Origin: an uncultured Coriobacteriaceae bacterium | Lineage (GTDB): Bacteria > Actinomycetota > Coriobacteriia > Coriobacteriales > Atopobiaceae | Length of the DNA stretch: 8,436 bases | Direction: 5' to 3' | NCBI GenBank assembly: GCA_900552935.1 | Contig: USBN01000048.1 | Coordinates: 1-8,436 of the forward strand | Part shown: one piece after another, positions 1-6,042 of the stretch | How the letters are laid out: each line of letters starts with the position of its first letter | Position numbering within the stretch: the stretch's first letter is position 1 | The notes under the pieces: generated by a model | The model's database searches: none | What the model saw: the letters and a program-made list of their open reading frames with translations, nothing else | Told to the model about the DNA's origin: nothing | Made by a program: the position numbers and the translations under genes

Positions 1-1189
1 CGTCGGCGAGAAGGCCAGCGATCTGAGAGAAGCGCTCGTAGCCGCCGGGCTTGAGGACGGTCGTGGCCATGGTGACGGGCCAGATGCCGGCGCCGTAGAC
101 CTCGCGGATGTTCTGGGCGTCAGCGCCACCGGAGTAGGAGATGCGGAGCTTGCCGTCGAACTGCTCGGAGATGCGGCGGGCGAGGTGGATGGTGAGCGGG
201 AACAGCGAACGGCCGCTCATGTACATCTCCTCGCTCGGAAGCTCCTTGCGGGTGACGTCAACGGGGAAGGTGTTCGTGAGCTTGACGCCGAAGGATAGGC
301 CGCGCTCGGCGGTGAGCTTGATGAGGCGCTCGAACATGGGGATGGCGTCCGCCCACTGCAGGTCCTCGCGGAAGTGCTTGTCGTCGAAGGCGATGTAGTC
401 GAAGCCAAGGGAATTGAGGCGCTCGCGGGCGTAGTCATAGCCCAGGAGCGTGGGATTGCACTTGATGTAGGTGTTGAGGCCCTTCTCGGTGATGAGATAG
501 GTGGCGATGCGCTCGATCTCCGCTGGCGGGCAACCGTGGAGCGTGGATTCGGTCACCGAGGAGGAAACATGCGGGCTCACGGAGTCGACGAATGCCTGGT
601 CAACGTTCTGGAAGCGGTTGAGGTTGGCGCTGGCCCAGGCATGGCACTCCGCCCAGACGTCGGTCTTGGAGGCGTCCTTCATGCCCTCGATGTAGGCGTC
701 GACCTTGGGGCTTTTGATGCCCTCGAGGTCATAGCCCACGCTCATGTTGAAGACGAAGCCGTCCGGGTCGCCAAGGCCGAGCTCACGGGCGAGGAGCTTA
801 CAGGCCCACCAGGCCTTGATGTACTCGTCCATGGCCTGCGGAACGGTGAGCTCCGTGGACCACTCGCAGTTATAGCACTCGTCCTCAGCCACGATGCAGG
901 GCTTGTTGACGCACGCGGAAAGCTCCTCGCCGTCCATGACCTGGACGGTCTTGAGCTCGAAGAAGCGGGCGCCGGCCACGTAGGAGGCGACGATGTTCTG
1001 GGCGAGCTGGCTGTTCGGGCCAGCGGCGGGACCAAAGGGCGTCTCGATCTTCTCGGCGAAGATCGGGTCGGCACCACCCTCGTGACGTACGATCTTGCGG
1101 ATGCCGAAGATGCTGCCCTTGTCTGCGTGTTCGGTGATGATCCAGTTCATCAGCTGTGCGAACGGGATCGGCCTCATGACGTCGCTCAT
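1..1189 (-). CDS. ygfK: YgfK-like Fe-S/flavin oxidoreductase, N-terminal part (3' end beyond window)
   Basis: The first 396 residues of a protein matching YgfK, the putative selenate reductase subunit of E. coli, a family of about 1,030 residues; the rest lies left of base 1. The opening MSDVMRPIPF, the GPAAGP loop (53-58), the ELKTVQ strand (79-84), AEDECYNCEWSTE (101-113), VTESTLHGCPP (212-222), YSGGADAQN (352-360) and MATTVLKPGGY (374-384) are family hallmarks. This part is a flavin-type TIM-barrel domain resembling dihydroorotate/dihydropyrimidine dehydrogenases; known family members continue into Fe-S and FAD/NAD(P)-binding domains. There is no signal peptide or membrane segment, so it is cytoplasmic. 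The start ATG has AGGAG eight bases upstream (1198-1202). It lies 199 bp downstream of ssnA on the same strand and is probably co-transcribed with it. The precise reaction is unknown; family members are tied to selenium-dependent molybdenum hydroxylases and anaerobic purine breakdown. Family assignment is firm, function is not. Confidence 0.93.
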   Translation of the reverse strand, partial: MSDVMRPIPFAQLMNWIITEHADKGSIFGIRKIVRHEGGADPIFAEKIETPFGPAAGPNSQLAQNIVASYVAGARFFELKTVQVMDGEELSACVNKPCIVAEDECYNCEWSTELTVPQAMDEYIKAWWACKLLARELGLGDPDGFVFNMSVGYDLEGIKSPKVDAYIEGMKDASKTDVWAECHAWASANLNRFQNVDQAFVDSVSPHVSSSVTESTLHGCPPAEIERIATYLITEKGLNTYIKCNPTLLGYDYARERLNSLGFDYIAFDDKHFREDLQWADAIPMFERLIKLTAERGLSFGVKLTNTFPVDVTRKELPSEEMYMSGRSLFPLTIHLARRISEQFDGKLRISYSGGADAQNIREVYGAGIWPVTMATTVLKPGGYERFSQIAGLLAD

Positions 1190-1388
1190 GGTGTGAGCTC
1201 CTCTCCTGCCCCGTCGAGACCGCGCGACGTGGCGAGTGTGGATAACGCGGGCGAGTCTACGCCCGCGCGACGGCCCCGCGGAGGCCGCCTTGCCCTCGTC
1301 CAGACCCCGTCCGGACGAGGGCGCGCAGCCAGGTCCCAGCCCGGCTACGCCCACGGGCCGGCGGCGTGCCGGCCCGAAGGAGGACAAA
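1190..1388 (-). other. ssnA-ygfK spacer with three perfect GC-rich hairpins
   Basis: The 199-bp spacer between the ssnA stop and the ygfK start contains three separate perfect inverted repeats: arms 1354-1362/1368-1376 (9 bp, 5-nt loop), 1292-1301/1313-1322 (10 bp, 11-nt loop) and 1246-1253/1260-1267 (8 bp, 6-nt loop). In transcription order the first sits 12 bases after the ssnA stop. None is followed by a T run, so they are not ordinary intrinsic terminators. They could protect the ssnA 3' end, adjust the ssnA:ygfK ratio by RNA processing, or partly attenuate transcription. No promoter is evident. The role is inferred; the stems are seen directly. Confidence 0.6.
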
Positions 1389-2741
1389 CTAGTAGGTGCG
1401 GTGGTTCAGGTCGCCCCAGAGCTTCTTGGACTGCTCGAGCGTCCAGGCGTTGATGCGCTCCTCGTCGAAGGCAACGAACTCGCGGTCCTTGTAGAGGACC
1501 TGGCCGTTGACGATGGTGGTGCGGCAGTTCTTGCCCATCATGCCGAAGAGCATGTGGCCGTCGATGTTCTCGTCTGAGAAGGGTGTGAAGACCGGGTAGT
1601 CCATGACGATGACGTCGGCGGCGGCGCCGGGCGCGAGAATGCCGAGCTGGCGGCCGAAGTACTTCGTGGCCATCTTGGCGTTGTTCTCGAAGAGCATGGT
1701 CATGGCCTCGCCCCAGCCAACGTTGGGCATGGCGGCGTTGTGGCGCTGGATGATCAGGAAGACCTTGAGGCTCTCGAGCATGTCGTGGGTGTAGGCGTCC
1801 GTGCCCATGCAGACCGGAATGCCGCGGCGGAAGAACTCGAGGACGGGAGCGCAGCCAACGGCGTTGCCCATGTTGGACTCGGGGTTGTTGACGAGCCAGG
1901 TGCCGGACTCGCGAATGATGTCCATCTCGGCAGGCGTCACGTGGATGCAGTGGCCGAGCATGGTGTCCGGACCGAGGAGGTTGTGCTGGAGCAGGCGCTC
2001 GACGGGCGAGATGCCGCCACGGTTGAGACGGGAGTCCCAGACGTCGTTCATGCCCTCGCAGACGTGGATGTGGAAGCCGGTGAGGCCATCGTTGGCCTCG
2101 GCCATCTTGTCCATCGTCTCGTCTGACAGGGTGAAGGTGGCGTGGCCGCCGAACATCGCGGCGATCATGTTGTCACCGGCCTCGCGAGCGTCATGGGTCC
2201 ACTTGGCGAACTCGGCGTTCTCCGCGATGGACTGGTCGCGCTTCTCTTCGCCACGGCGATCAGAGACCTCGTAGCAGAGGCAGGAACGCATGCCGAGCTC
2301 CTTGGCAACGTCCTTGATGGCGAAGAGGGAGCCGGGAATCTCGCAGAAGCTGGCATGGTGGTCGAAGATCGTGGTCACGCCGTCACGAAGCGAGTCGAGG
2401 ATCGTGGCGTAGGCGGAAGCGCGGGTGCCGTCCAGCGTGAGGTTGTCGTCGATCTTCCACCACTGCTGCTCGAGGTTCTCGAGGAAGTTGGTGGGGTTGC
2501 AGCCCTCGATGGCAAGGCCGCGGGCGAGGCCGGAGTAGATGTGCGTGTGGCAGTTGATGAGGCCCGGCATGATGACGCCAACATGGGCGTCGACGTACTC
2601 GTAGCCAGGGTTAGCGGCCTTGAGCTCCTCCTCATCGCCGATGGCGGAGATGGTGTCTCCATCGATGGCGACGGCACCGCGCTCGAGGTAGGGGTTCTTG
2701 GAGTCGCGAGTAATGACACGACCATTGCCGACGATCAGCAT
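1389..2741 (-). CDS. ssnA: SsnA-type metal-dependent aminohydrolase
   Basis: A 450-residue protein of the amidohydrolase superfamily (chlorohydrolase/cytosine deaminase-like), close in length to E. coli SsnA (about 440). It opens with a beta strand typical of the family's composite sandwich domain (MLIVGNGRVITRD). The metal site is complete: H65 and H67 in INCHTHIYSG, H224/H226 in FHIHVCEG, H264 in LGHCIHV and D315 in MGTDA; NNPESNMGNAVG (285-296) is the usual active-site loop. It should hydrolyse an amino or ring C-N bond of a nitrogen heterocycle in the cytoplasm, but the physiological substrate of SsnA is not established. In E. coli it is known for lowering viability in stationary phase. 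The reading frame stays open upstream to 3032, but the start at 2741 is preferred: it has a GGAGGGAG ribosome site and begins at the conserved N-terminus. It heads an ssnA-ygfK unit. guaD upstream has its own terminator, so ssnA probably has its own promoter. Confidence 0.95.
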   Translation of the reverse strand: MLIVGNGRVITRDSKNPYLERGAVAIDGDTISAIGDEEELKAANPGYEYVDAHVGVIMPGLINCHTHIYSGLARGLAIEGCNPTNFLENLEQQWWKIDDNLTLDGTRASAYATILDSLRDGVTTIFDHHASFCEIPGSLFAIKDVAKELGMRSCLCYEVSDRRGEEKRDQSIAENAEFAKWTHDAREAGDNMIAAMFGGHATFTLSDETMDKMAEANDGLTGFHIHVCEGMNDVWDSRLNRGGISPVERLLQHNLLGPDTMLGHCIHVTPAEMDIIRESGTWLVNNPESNMGNAVGCAPVLEFFRRGIPVCMGTDAYTHDMLESLKVFLIIQRHNAAMPNVGWGEAMTMLFENNAKMATKYFGRQLGILAPGAAADVIVMDYPVFTPFSDENIDGHMLFGMMGKNCRTTIVNGQVLYKDREFVAFDEERINAWTLEQSKKLWGDLNHRTY

Positions 2742-2745
2742 AGTG

Positions 2746-2753
2746 CTCCCTCC
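2746..2753 (-). promoter_or_regulatory. ribosome binding site deciding the ssnA start
   Basis: On the minus strand GGAGGGAG lies four bases before the ATG at 2741. It selects this start over in-frame ATGs up to 3032, which would add a 97-residue, Arg/Pro/Ala-rich low-complexity extension not expected in the family. Confidence 0.8.
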
Positions 2754-2825
2754 AACGGGCAGGCGGGGTTTGTCACCTGCAACTCTTTGATGGAAGCGCG
2801 GCCGGACTCCGGCTGACGGATTGCT

Positions 2826-2975
2826 CCGCCTCGCGTGGCGCATGCGGGTGCCGTCTCGCCGGGCGTGCGGCGGTGCCGTCTCCCGGCGCGGGCGGGCCGA
2901 CCGTCTCGCTGGGACCGGAACCTGCCGTCTCCCGGCGCGAGCGGGTGTCCCCGTTTCGCGCAACGCCGGCGGGCC
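2826..2975. repeat. six-unit imperfect tandem repeat, 25-bp period
   Basis: Units start at 2826, 2851, 2876, 2901, 2925 and 2951 (spacings 25, 25, 25, 24, 26). Each opens with CCGTCTC or a near variant (CCGCCTC in the first, CCGTTTC in the last) followed by a variable GC-rich part. Units three (2876) and five (2925) share 20 of their first 21 bases. The period is not a multiple of three, which argues against coding. On the minus strand it would lie in the ssnA leader as recurring GAGACGG boxes. Function is unknown; possible protein-binding array, RNA structure or replication-slippage product. Confidence 0.7.
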
Positions 2976-3084
2976 CTCCCCCGCCGCGCGCAGCATGGCC
3001 TCGTGACCATGACTTGAACCCATTGTTGCCATTCATCCGCGAACCCATGCCATTCCTCTGGCGAGCGGCGGTGCGCGTACATTA

Positions 3085-3180
3085 TGTTTTTAGCCCTAAC
3101 TATTTGTTATATCTGCAGGTTTATCCCCGCGTTCGCGATTCGAGCGATTTGTGACGTTTCGGCGAACGGTATCTTTTTTA
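3085..3180 (-). promoter_or_regulatory. AT-rich island, probable ssnA promoter region
   Basis: The only AT-rich stretch in the ssnA upstream region. On the minus strand it carries an A tract (3174-3179), TATAAC and CATAAT hexamers that could serve as -10 elements, and no good TTGACA-like -35. The A tract could act as an UP element. The exact promoter cannot be fixed by eye. Confidence 0.3.
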
Positions 3181-3266
3181 GTCGGCATTGCCACACGAGT
3201 TAGCTGGGGTTTCGTTGCTCACAAGCGACAACAACGCACGACAATGGCCAACGGATTCGCCCACAG

Positions 3267-3283
3267 CCAAACAGATTGTTTGG
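3267..3283. promoter_or_regulatory. perfect 17-bp palindrome, candidate operator
   Basis: CCAAACA-GAT-TGTTTGG: two perfect 7-bp arms around a 3-bp spacer, the size and form of a binding site for a dimeric repressor. It lies about 90 bp upstream (in ssnA direction) of the AT-rich island. The ATTGTTT half recurs near the regulator promoter (5133-5139) and, inverted, at 5222-5228. Role is inferred. Confidence 0.35.
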
Positions 3284-3391
3284 AGCGCTCGTCAACGTGA
3301 GGCAAAGACCAGGTGGCACGACGAGTTGCCTGGCATAAGGCCCAAGGCAGCGTACAGCGTGACCGGCGCGACGCGCGGCGGACGCGCTTCG

Positions 3392-3495
3392 CCGAAACCT
3401 ACCTCTTGTAAGGGTTCGCCATCGATTTCGGCCCCGAAACGTTACAAGAGGTGGGTTCAGGCAAGAGGTGGGCCCAGGCAAGGGGTGGGTCCAGG
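3392..3495. repeat. 17-bp repeat cluster: three direct copies and one inverted copy
   Basis: Three head-to-tail units, CAAGAGGTGGGTTCAGG at 3445-3461 with variants at 3462-3478 and 3479-3495, differ at only one to three positions. A fourth copy in inverted orientation lies at 3392-3408 (14 of 17 matching the reverse complement of unit one). The inverted pair gives a potential stem with arms 3397-3411 and 3442-3456 (14 of 15 paired), whose loop holds a smaller perfect dyad (TTTCGG/CCGAAA, 3426-3439). It lies just beyond the guaD terminator. Function is unknown. Confidence 0.7.
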
Positions 3496-3526
3496 CAAAG
3501 CCGCGACAACGGATAGTCAGACGAAC

Positions 3527-3562
3527 AAAAAACGCGGGCCCGCCCAGTTGGACGGACCCGCG
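3527..3562 (-). terminator. intrinsic terminator of guaD
   Basis: On the minus strand, nine bases after the guaD stop, a 12-bp stem (arms 3551-3562 and 3533-3544, two G-T wobbles) with loop CAACTG is followed immediately by six T (3532-3527). This is a textbook Rho-independent terminator. It works in one direction only, since the other side has no T run. It separates guaD from ssnA transcription. Confidence 0.92.
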
Positions 3563-3571
3563 CCAACCCTC

Positions 3572-4849
3572 CTACGAGAGGTCGATCTCGCGGCCGGAAA
3601 CAAACTTGCGCACGAGGCGGCCACCCTCCTCAGCAAGGTAGACGTAGCGCTCGACTCGTTCCCAAACGTCAAGCTCGCGCGGAGTGCGAATCGCGGAATC
3701 GTCGAGGACGAGGGCGTCGAACTCGTAGCCCTCGGCAAGAGAGCCCACGCGACCGAAGAACGAGCCGCCGCCGGCCGCCGCGAGCCACAGAGCTTCCTGC
3801 GTCGTCAGAGGAGCAAGGCCATCGTCGACAAGACGCCAACGCAGCTTCGAAACCGCCACGGCATCCGCCATGCAGCGGAACATCGAGAGGTTCGCGCCAC
3901 CCGCCACGTCCGTGCCGAGGCCGACGTTCATGCCAAGGTCGAGGTAACGACGAACGGGCGCGATTCCGCTGGATAGCTGGGCATTGCTCTGCGGGCAGTG
4001 CGCCACATACGTGCCAGTGCTGCGCAAAAGCTCGGTCTCGGTCTCGTCGGAATAGACGCAGTGTGCCATGACGGTGCGATCACCCAGCATACCGAAGTGG
4101 TCATACGCGTCGCCATAACAACTCGACCACGGGCATAGCTCCTTGACCCAGCCGCACTCCGAGGGGTTCTCGGAAAGGTGGCTCTGAACGGGTAGGCCGA
4201 ACTCGTCGCGAATCGACGCGAGCTCGCCCATGAGCTCGTCGGTGACGCTCGGCGTGAAGCGCGGAGTGATGATCGGTGCCGTGTGGTCATAGCGACCGTC
4301 GACGTCGGCAAGCCAACGGCGAGTTTCAGCCGCGGACTGGACAGTGTCCTCTTCGAGGTCAACGCCACCGTTGCGGTCCATGTTCACCTTGCCCACGTAG
4401 GAGGTGATGCCGGAGGCCTCGAGCTTGTCCATCAAAAGCTCGGTCGCCTCAACGTGGAGCGTGCCGAAGACGACGGCGCGCGTCGTGGCACTGCGACGCA
4501 GATCATCCGCGAAGATGTCGTAGGCACGACCGGCATAGTCGAGGTCCGCGTAGTGGGCCTCCTCCGGGAACGTGTGGGTGTTGAGCCAATCGAGCAGCTC
4601 GAGGTCCATGCCAAGGCCGCGGAATGCATACTGCGGGGCGTGGATGTGGATGTCGCTCATGCCGGGGATGATCAGGTTGTCGCCGCAATCGATGAGGGGA
4701 AGCGCGGCAAACTCCTCCGGAAGCTCGGCAAACACGCCGGCGGAGATGCCGTCGACGCACACGGCGTAACCGGATGGCGCGCAGGCGACCTCCTGCGGGG
4801 TGGTGTTATAGCAGACGTCACCCTTGAGAACGAAGGCCTTGGCATCCAT
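3572..4849 (-). CDS. guaD: guanine deaminase
   Basis: A 425-residue amidohydrolase, near the usual 430-450 of GuaD, which converts guanine to xanthine and ammonia in the cytoplasm. The zinc and catalytic residues are all present: H68/H70 in SDIHIHAPQY, H224 and E227 in QSHLSEN, H263 in MAHCVYS and D314 in GLGTDVAGG. H224-H263-D314 keep the 39- and 51-residue spacings I recall from the mammalian enzyme. TPRFTPS (195-201) and VAHCPQSNAQLSSG (282-295) are characteristic of the guanine deaminase subgroup and favour it over SsnA-like or chlorohydrolase relatives. AGGAG seven bases before the ATG supports this start. It is transcribed alone, with its own terminator, divergently from the PAS/HTH regulator. 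The xanthine it makes is the natural entry to anaerobic purine breakdown, fitting the ssnA-ygfK neighbours. Substrate range is inferred from motifs. Confidence 0.92.
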   Translation of the reverse strand: MDAKAFVLKGDVCYNTTPQEVACAPSGYAVCVDGISAGVFAELPEEFAALPLIDCGDNLIIPGMSDIHIHAPQYAFRGLGMDLELLDWLNTHTFPEEAHYADLDYAGRAYDIFADDLRRSATTRAVVFGTLHVEATELLMDKLEASGITSYVGKVNMDRNGGVDLEEDTVQSAAETRRWLADVDGRYDHTAPIITPRFTPSVTDELMGELASIRDEFGLPVQSHLSENPSECGWVKELCPWSSCYGDAYDHFGMLGDRTVMAHCVYSDETETELLRSTGTYVAHCPQSNAQLSSGIAPVRRYLDLGMNVGLGTDVAGGANLSMFRCMADAVAVSKLRWRLVDDGLAPLTTQEALWLAAAGGGSFFGRVGSLAEGYEFDALVLDDSAIRTPRELDVWERVERYVYLAEEGGRLVRKFVSGREIDLS

Positions 4850-4867
4850 GATTTGCTCCTTCCGACC

Positions 4868-4900
4868 CTAAATTAGAACGTATTTAACGATAAAGACGAT
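4868..4900 (-). promoter_or_regulatory. AT-rich segment just upstream of guaD
   Basis: On the minus strand TTAAATACG and TTCTAATTTAG give possible -10 hexamers 15-40 bp from the guaD start, but no clear -35 is visible. The local drop in GC is the main reason to place a promoter here. The same bases also encode the hydrophobic frame end discussed in the findings, so the AT-richness may have another cause. Confidence 0.25.
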
Positions 4901-4910
4901 GGCGAGCGCC

Positions 4911-5046
4911 GGCGCGGTGGGCAGTGCGACGCGGCCGATGGCGCAGTAAGCAGCGCGGGTAGCAAGCGGCGCGGTGCTGCCGACGGCGCGGAAGACGGCG
5001 CGGAGGGCAGCAAGCGGCGTGGCAGACGGCGCGGTACGTGGCGCGA
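4911..5046. repeat. imperfect GC-rich short repeats built on GGCGCGG
   Basis: GGCGCGG or a one-base variant occurs at 4911, 4968, 4985, 4997, 5016, 5028 and 5040, mostly 12 or 17-19 bp apart and often preceded by GAC. A longer copy pair of 18 bp with two mismatches lies at 4957-4974 and 5005-5022. The tract separates the AT-rich segments flanking guaD and the regulator. It looks like slippage-type repetitive DNA; a regulatory role is not shown. Confidence 0.55.
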
Positions 5047-5133
5047 TTGGCAGACGTCGCCCAGCCGACCCCACTTGCCGACGCCACAGGCCAGTCACCC
5101 GTCAGCGCGCGCGGCATCGCTCTCCCTTACTAA

Positions 5134-5185
5134 TTGTTTGTCGTAATCTAGTACCATACTTTAAGTTAGGTAGACCGTTTACAAT
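5134..5185 (+). promoter_or_regulatory. candidate promoter of the PAS/HTH regulator
   Basis: The region is sharply AT-rich against its surroundings. One reading is TTGTTT (5134-5139), a 17-bp spacer, and TACTTT (5157-5162). Another is a -10 TACAAT (5180-5185) with a poor -35. Either would give a leader of roughly 50-75 nt. Confidence 0.35.
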
Positions 5186-5199
5186 ACGGTGTAACGGTC
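5173..5199. promoter_or_regulatory. inverted repeat GACCGTT-N13-AACGGTC, candidate operator
   Basis: Two perfect 7-bp arms (5173-5179 and 5193-5199) with an extra ACGGT (5186-5190), which itself pairs with ACCGT (5174-5178). The arms' start-to-start distance of 20 bp is about two helical turns, fitting a dimer on one face of the DNA. It overlaps the possible TACAAT -10 and lies 44 bp before the regulator start, so self-regulation is the simplest reading. This is inference. Confidence 0.45.
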
Positions 5200-5242
5200 G
5201 AGAGACCAGCGGATTCACCCTAAACAATTTGAAAGGCCTCTC

Positions 5243-5902
5243 ATGGACGCAACCCAAGTCGACTTCTATTCTCGTCTCGCTCACGCCATTGCCGTACAGT
5301 TTGGGTCGAACTGCGAAGTTGTCATCCATGACTTGGAGACGACCGACCCCGGTCGCTCGATCGTCGCGATCGAGAACGGTCACGTCACCGGCCGCACCGT
5401 CGGCGACGGCCCCAGCCATGTCGTTCTCGAGGCCGCCAAGGCGGGCCGTCTCCACAAGCTCGACGACCGTCTCGCCTACCTCACCAAGACGGACGATGGC
5501 CGCATCCTGCGTTCTAGCACGGTTTTCATCCGCGACGAGGAAGGCACGCCCATCGGCATCCTCGGCATTAACTATGACATCACGCTTATCTCCGCCGCCG
5601 CGGACACCCTCTCCGCGCTGACCGGCATTGGCCCCAACGATGACCCGACCGGCGACCCCGAGCCCATCGTCAAGAACGTCGCGGACTTGCTTGACGACCT
5701 CATCGAGCAGAGCGTCGCGCTCGTTGGCAAGCCTGCCGCCCTCATGAACAAGGAGGAGCGCGTGCGCGCCATCAGCTACCTTAACGACACGGGCGCCTTC
5801 CTCATCACCAAGAGCGGTCCGAAGGTCTGCAAGTACTTCGGCATCTCGAAGTACACCCTCTACAGCTACCTCGACGAAGCCAAGAGCACGGACGAGTCAT
5901 AG
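5243..5902 (+). CDS. YheO/DauR-like PAS and helix-turn-helix transcriptional regulator
   Basis: A 219-residue cytoplasmic protein with the two-domain layout of the YheO/DauR family. The N-terminal PAS_6-type sensor (about residues 8-115) shows CEVVIHDL (24-31), IENGHVTGR (43-51) and SSTVFIRDEEGTPIGILGIN (91-110). The C-terminal helix-turn-helix (about 168-214) shows the family signature DTGAFLITKSG (182-192) followed by VCKYFGISKYTLYSYL (195-210). The start has GAAAGG seven bases upstream. Known DauR responds to D-amino acids, but ligands of most relatives are unknown, so no symbol is given. It is divergent from guaD, a classic layout for a regulator of the neighbouring gene, and an inverted repeat lies in its own promoter region. 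Possible targets are guaD, itself, ssnA-ygfK and perhaps serC-serA. Family confidence is high, targets are inferred. Confidence 0.87.
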   Translation: MDATQVDFYSRLAHAIAVQFGSNCEVVIHDLETTDPGRSIVAIENGHVTGRTVGDGPSHVVLEAAKAGRLHKLDDRLAYLTKTDDGRILRSSTVFIRDEEGTPIGILGINYDITLISAAADTLSALTGIGPNDDPTGDPEPIVKNVADLLDDLIEQSVALVGKPAALMNKEERVRAISYLNDTGAFLITKSGPKVCKYFGISKYTLYSYLDEAKSTDES

Positions 5903-5946
5903 GCGGAGGCACTGGTTCCACGTTACTCTCCGCCGGCAACTGCCGG
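5902..5946 (+). other. overlapping hairpins at the 3' end of the regulator gene
   Basis: GGCGGAG (5902-5908) pairs perfectly with CTCCGCC (5928-5934), starting inside the stop codon. A second dyad CCGGCA/TGCCGG (5933-5938/5941-5946) overlaps its right arm, so the two compete. No T run follows, so an intrinsic terminator is not supported. It may be a weak or Rho-assisted end, or an mRNA end-protecting stem. Confidence 0.35.
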
Positions 5947-6042
5947 ACGCCCGCGGACAAAGACCCACTCGCATGCCGGAGACCCGGACGCGCTGCACGC
6001 CACCCGCGAGCGTCGCCAACCTTCGAGCTCCGTTACCAAGGG

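Larger units (their letters stand above)
2742..3526. other. long gene-free region upstream of ssnA
   Basis: About 785 bp between the guaD terminator and the ssnA start carry no convincing gene; all open frames here are GC-driven and low in complexity. From ssnA outward it holds a 25-bp-period repeat (2826-2975), a stretch with several in-frame ATGs (3000-3055), an AT-rich island (3085-3180), a 17-bp perfect palindrome (3267-3283) and 17-bp direct/inverted repeats (3392-3495). If the AT-rich island is the promoter, ssnA mRNA has a leader of roughly 350-440 nt. Confidence 0.6.
4850..5242. other. guaD-regulator divergent intergenic region
   Basis: A 393-bp spacer in three parts: an AT-rich segment next to guaD (4868-4900), a GC-rich short repeat tract (4901-5050), and an AT-rich promoter segment next to the regulator (5128-5235). 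No confident gene is present, though a minus-strand frame ending at 4868 closes with a hydrophobic tail (see findings). Confidence 0.6.

Noticed and set aside
374..1453. 359-codon plus-strand open frame
   Set aside because: It is antisense to ygfK, spans the ygfK-ssnA spacer, and has the Val/Ala/Gly/Asp-rich composition typical of a reverse-strand shadow in high-GC DNA.
2801..2813. GCCGGA-C-TCCGGC dyad as a hairpin
   Set aside because: A one-base loop cannot form a normal hairpin, and such short GC dyads are expected by chance at this composition.
2826..2975. CRISPR array
   Set aside because: Repeats are contiguous, diverged and without spacers of regular length between identical repeats; no cas genes are near.
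2742..3032. 97-residue N-terminal extension of ssnA in frame to an ATG at 3032
   Set aside because: The extension is low-complexity and Arg/Pro/Ala-rich, overlaps a 25-bp repeat, and the start at 2741 has a strong ribosome site and the conserved family N-terminus.
3130..3179. Plus-strand intrinsic terminator (CGTTCGC/GCGAACG arms followed by a T run)
   Set aside because: The stem is only 7 bp with a 25-nt loop, the T run is offset by five bases, and no plus-strand gene lies upstream.
3188..3976. 262-codon plus-strand open frame
   Set aside because: It runs through the 17-bp repeats, the guaD terminator and the antisense of guaD; no recognisable protein features.
4884..5117. Small minus-strand gene starting at 5117 with a GGGAG-like ribosome site
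   Set aside because: The product is Arg/Ala/Cys/His-rich low complexity encoded by the GC-rich repeats; no family resemblance.
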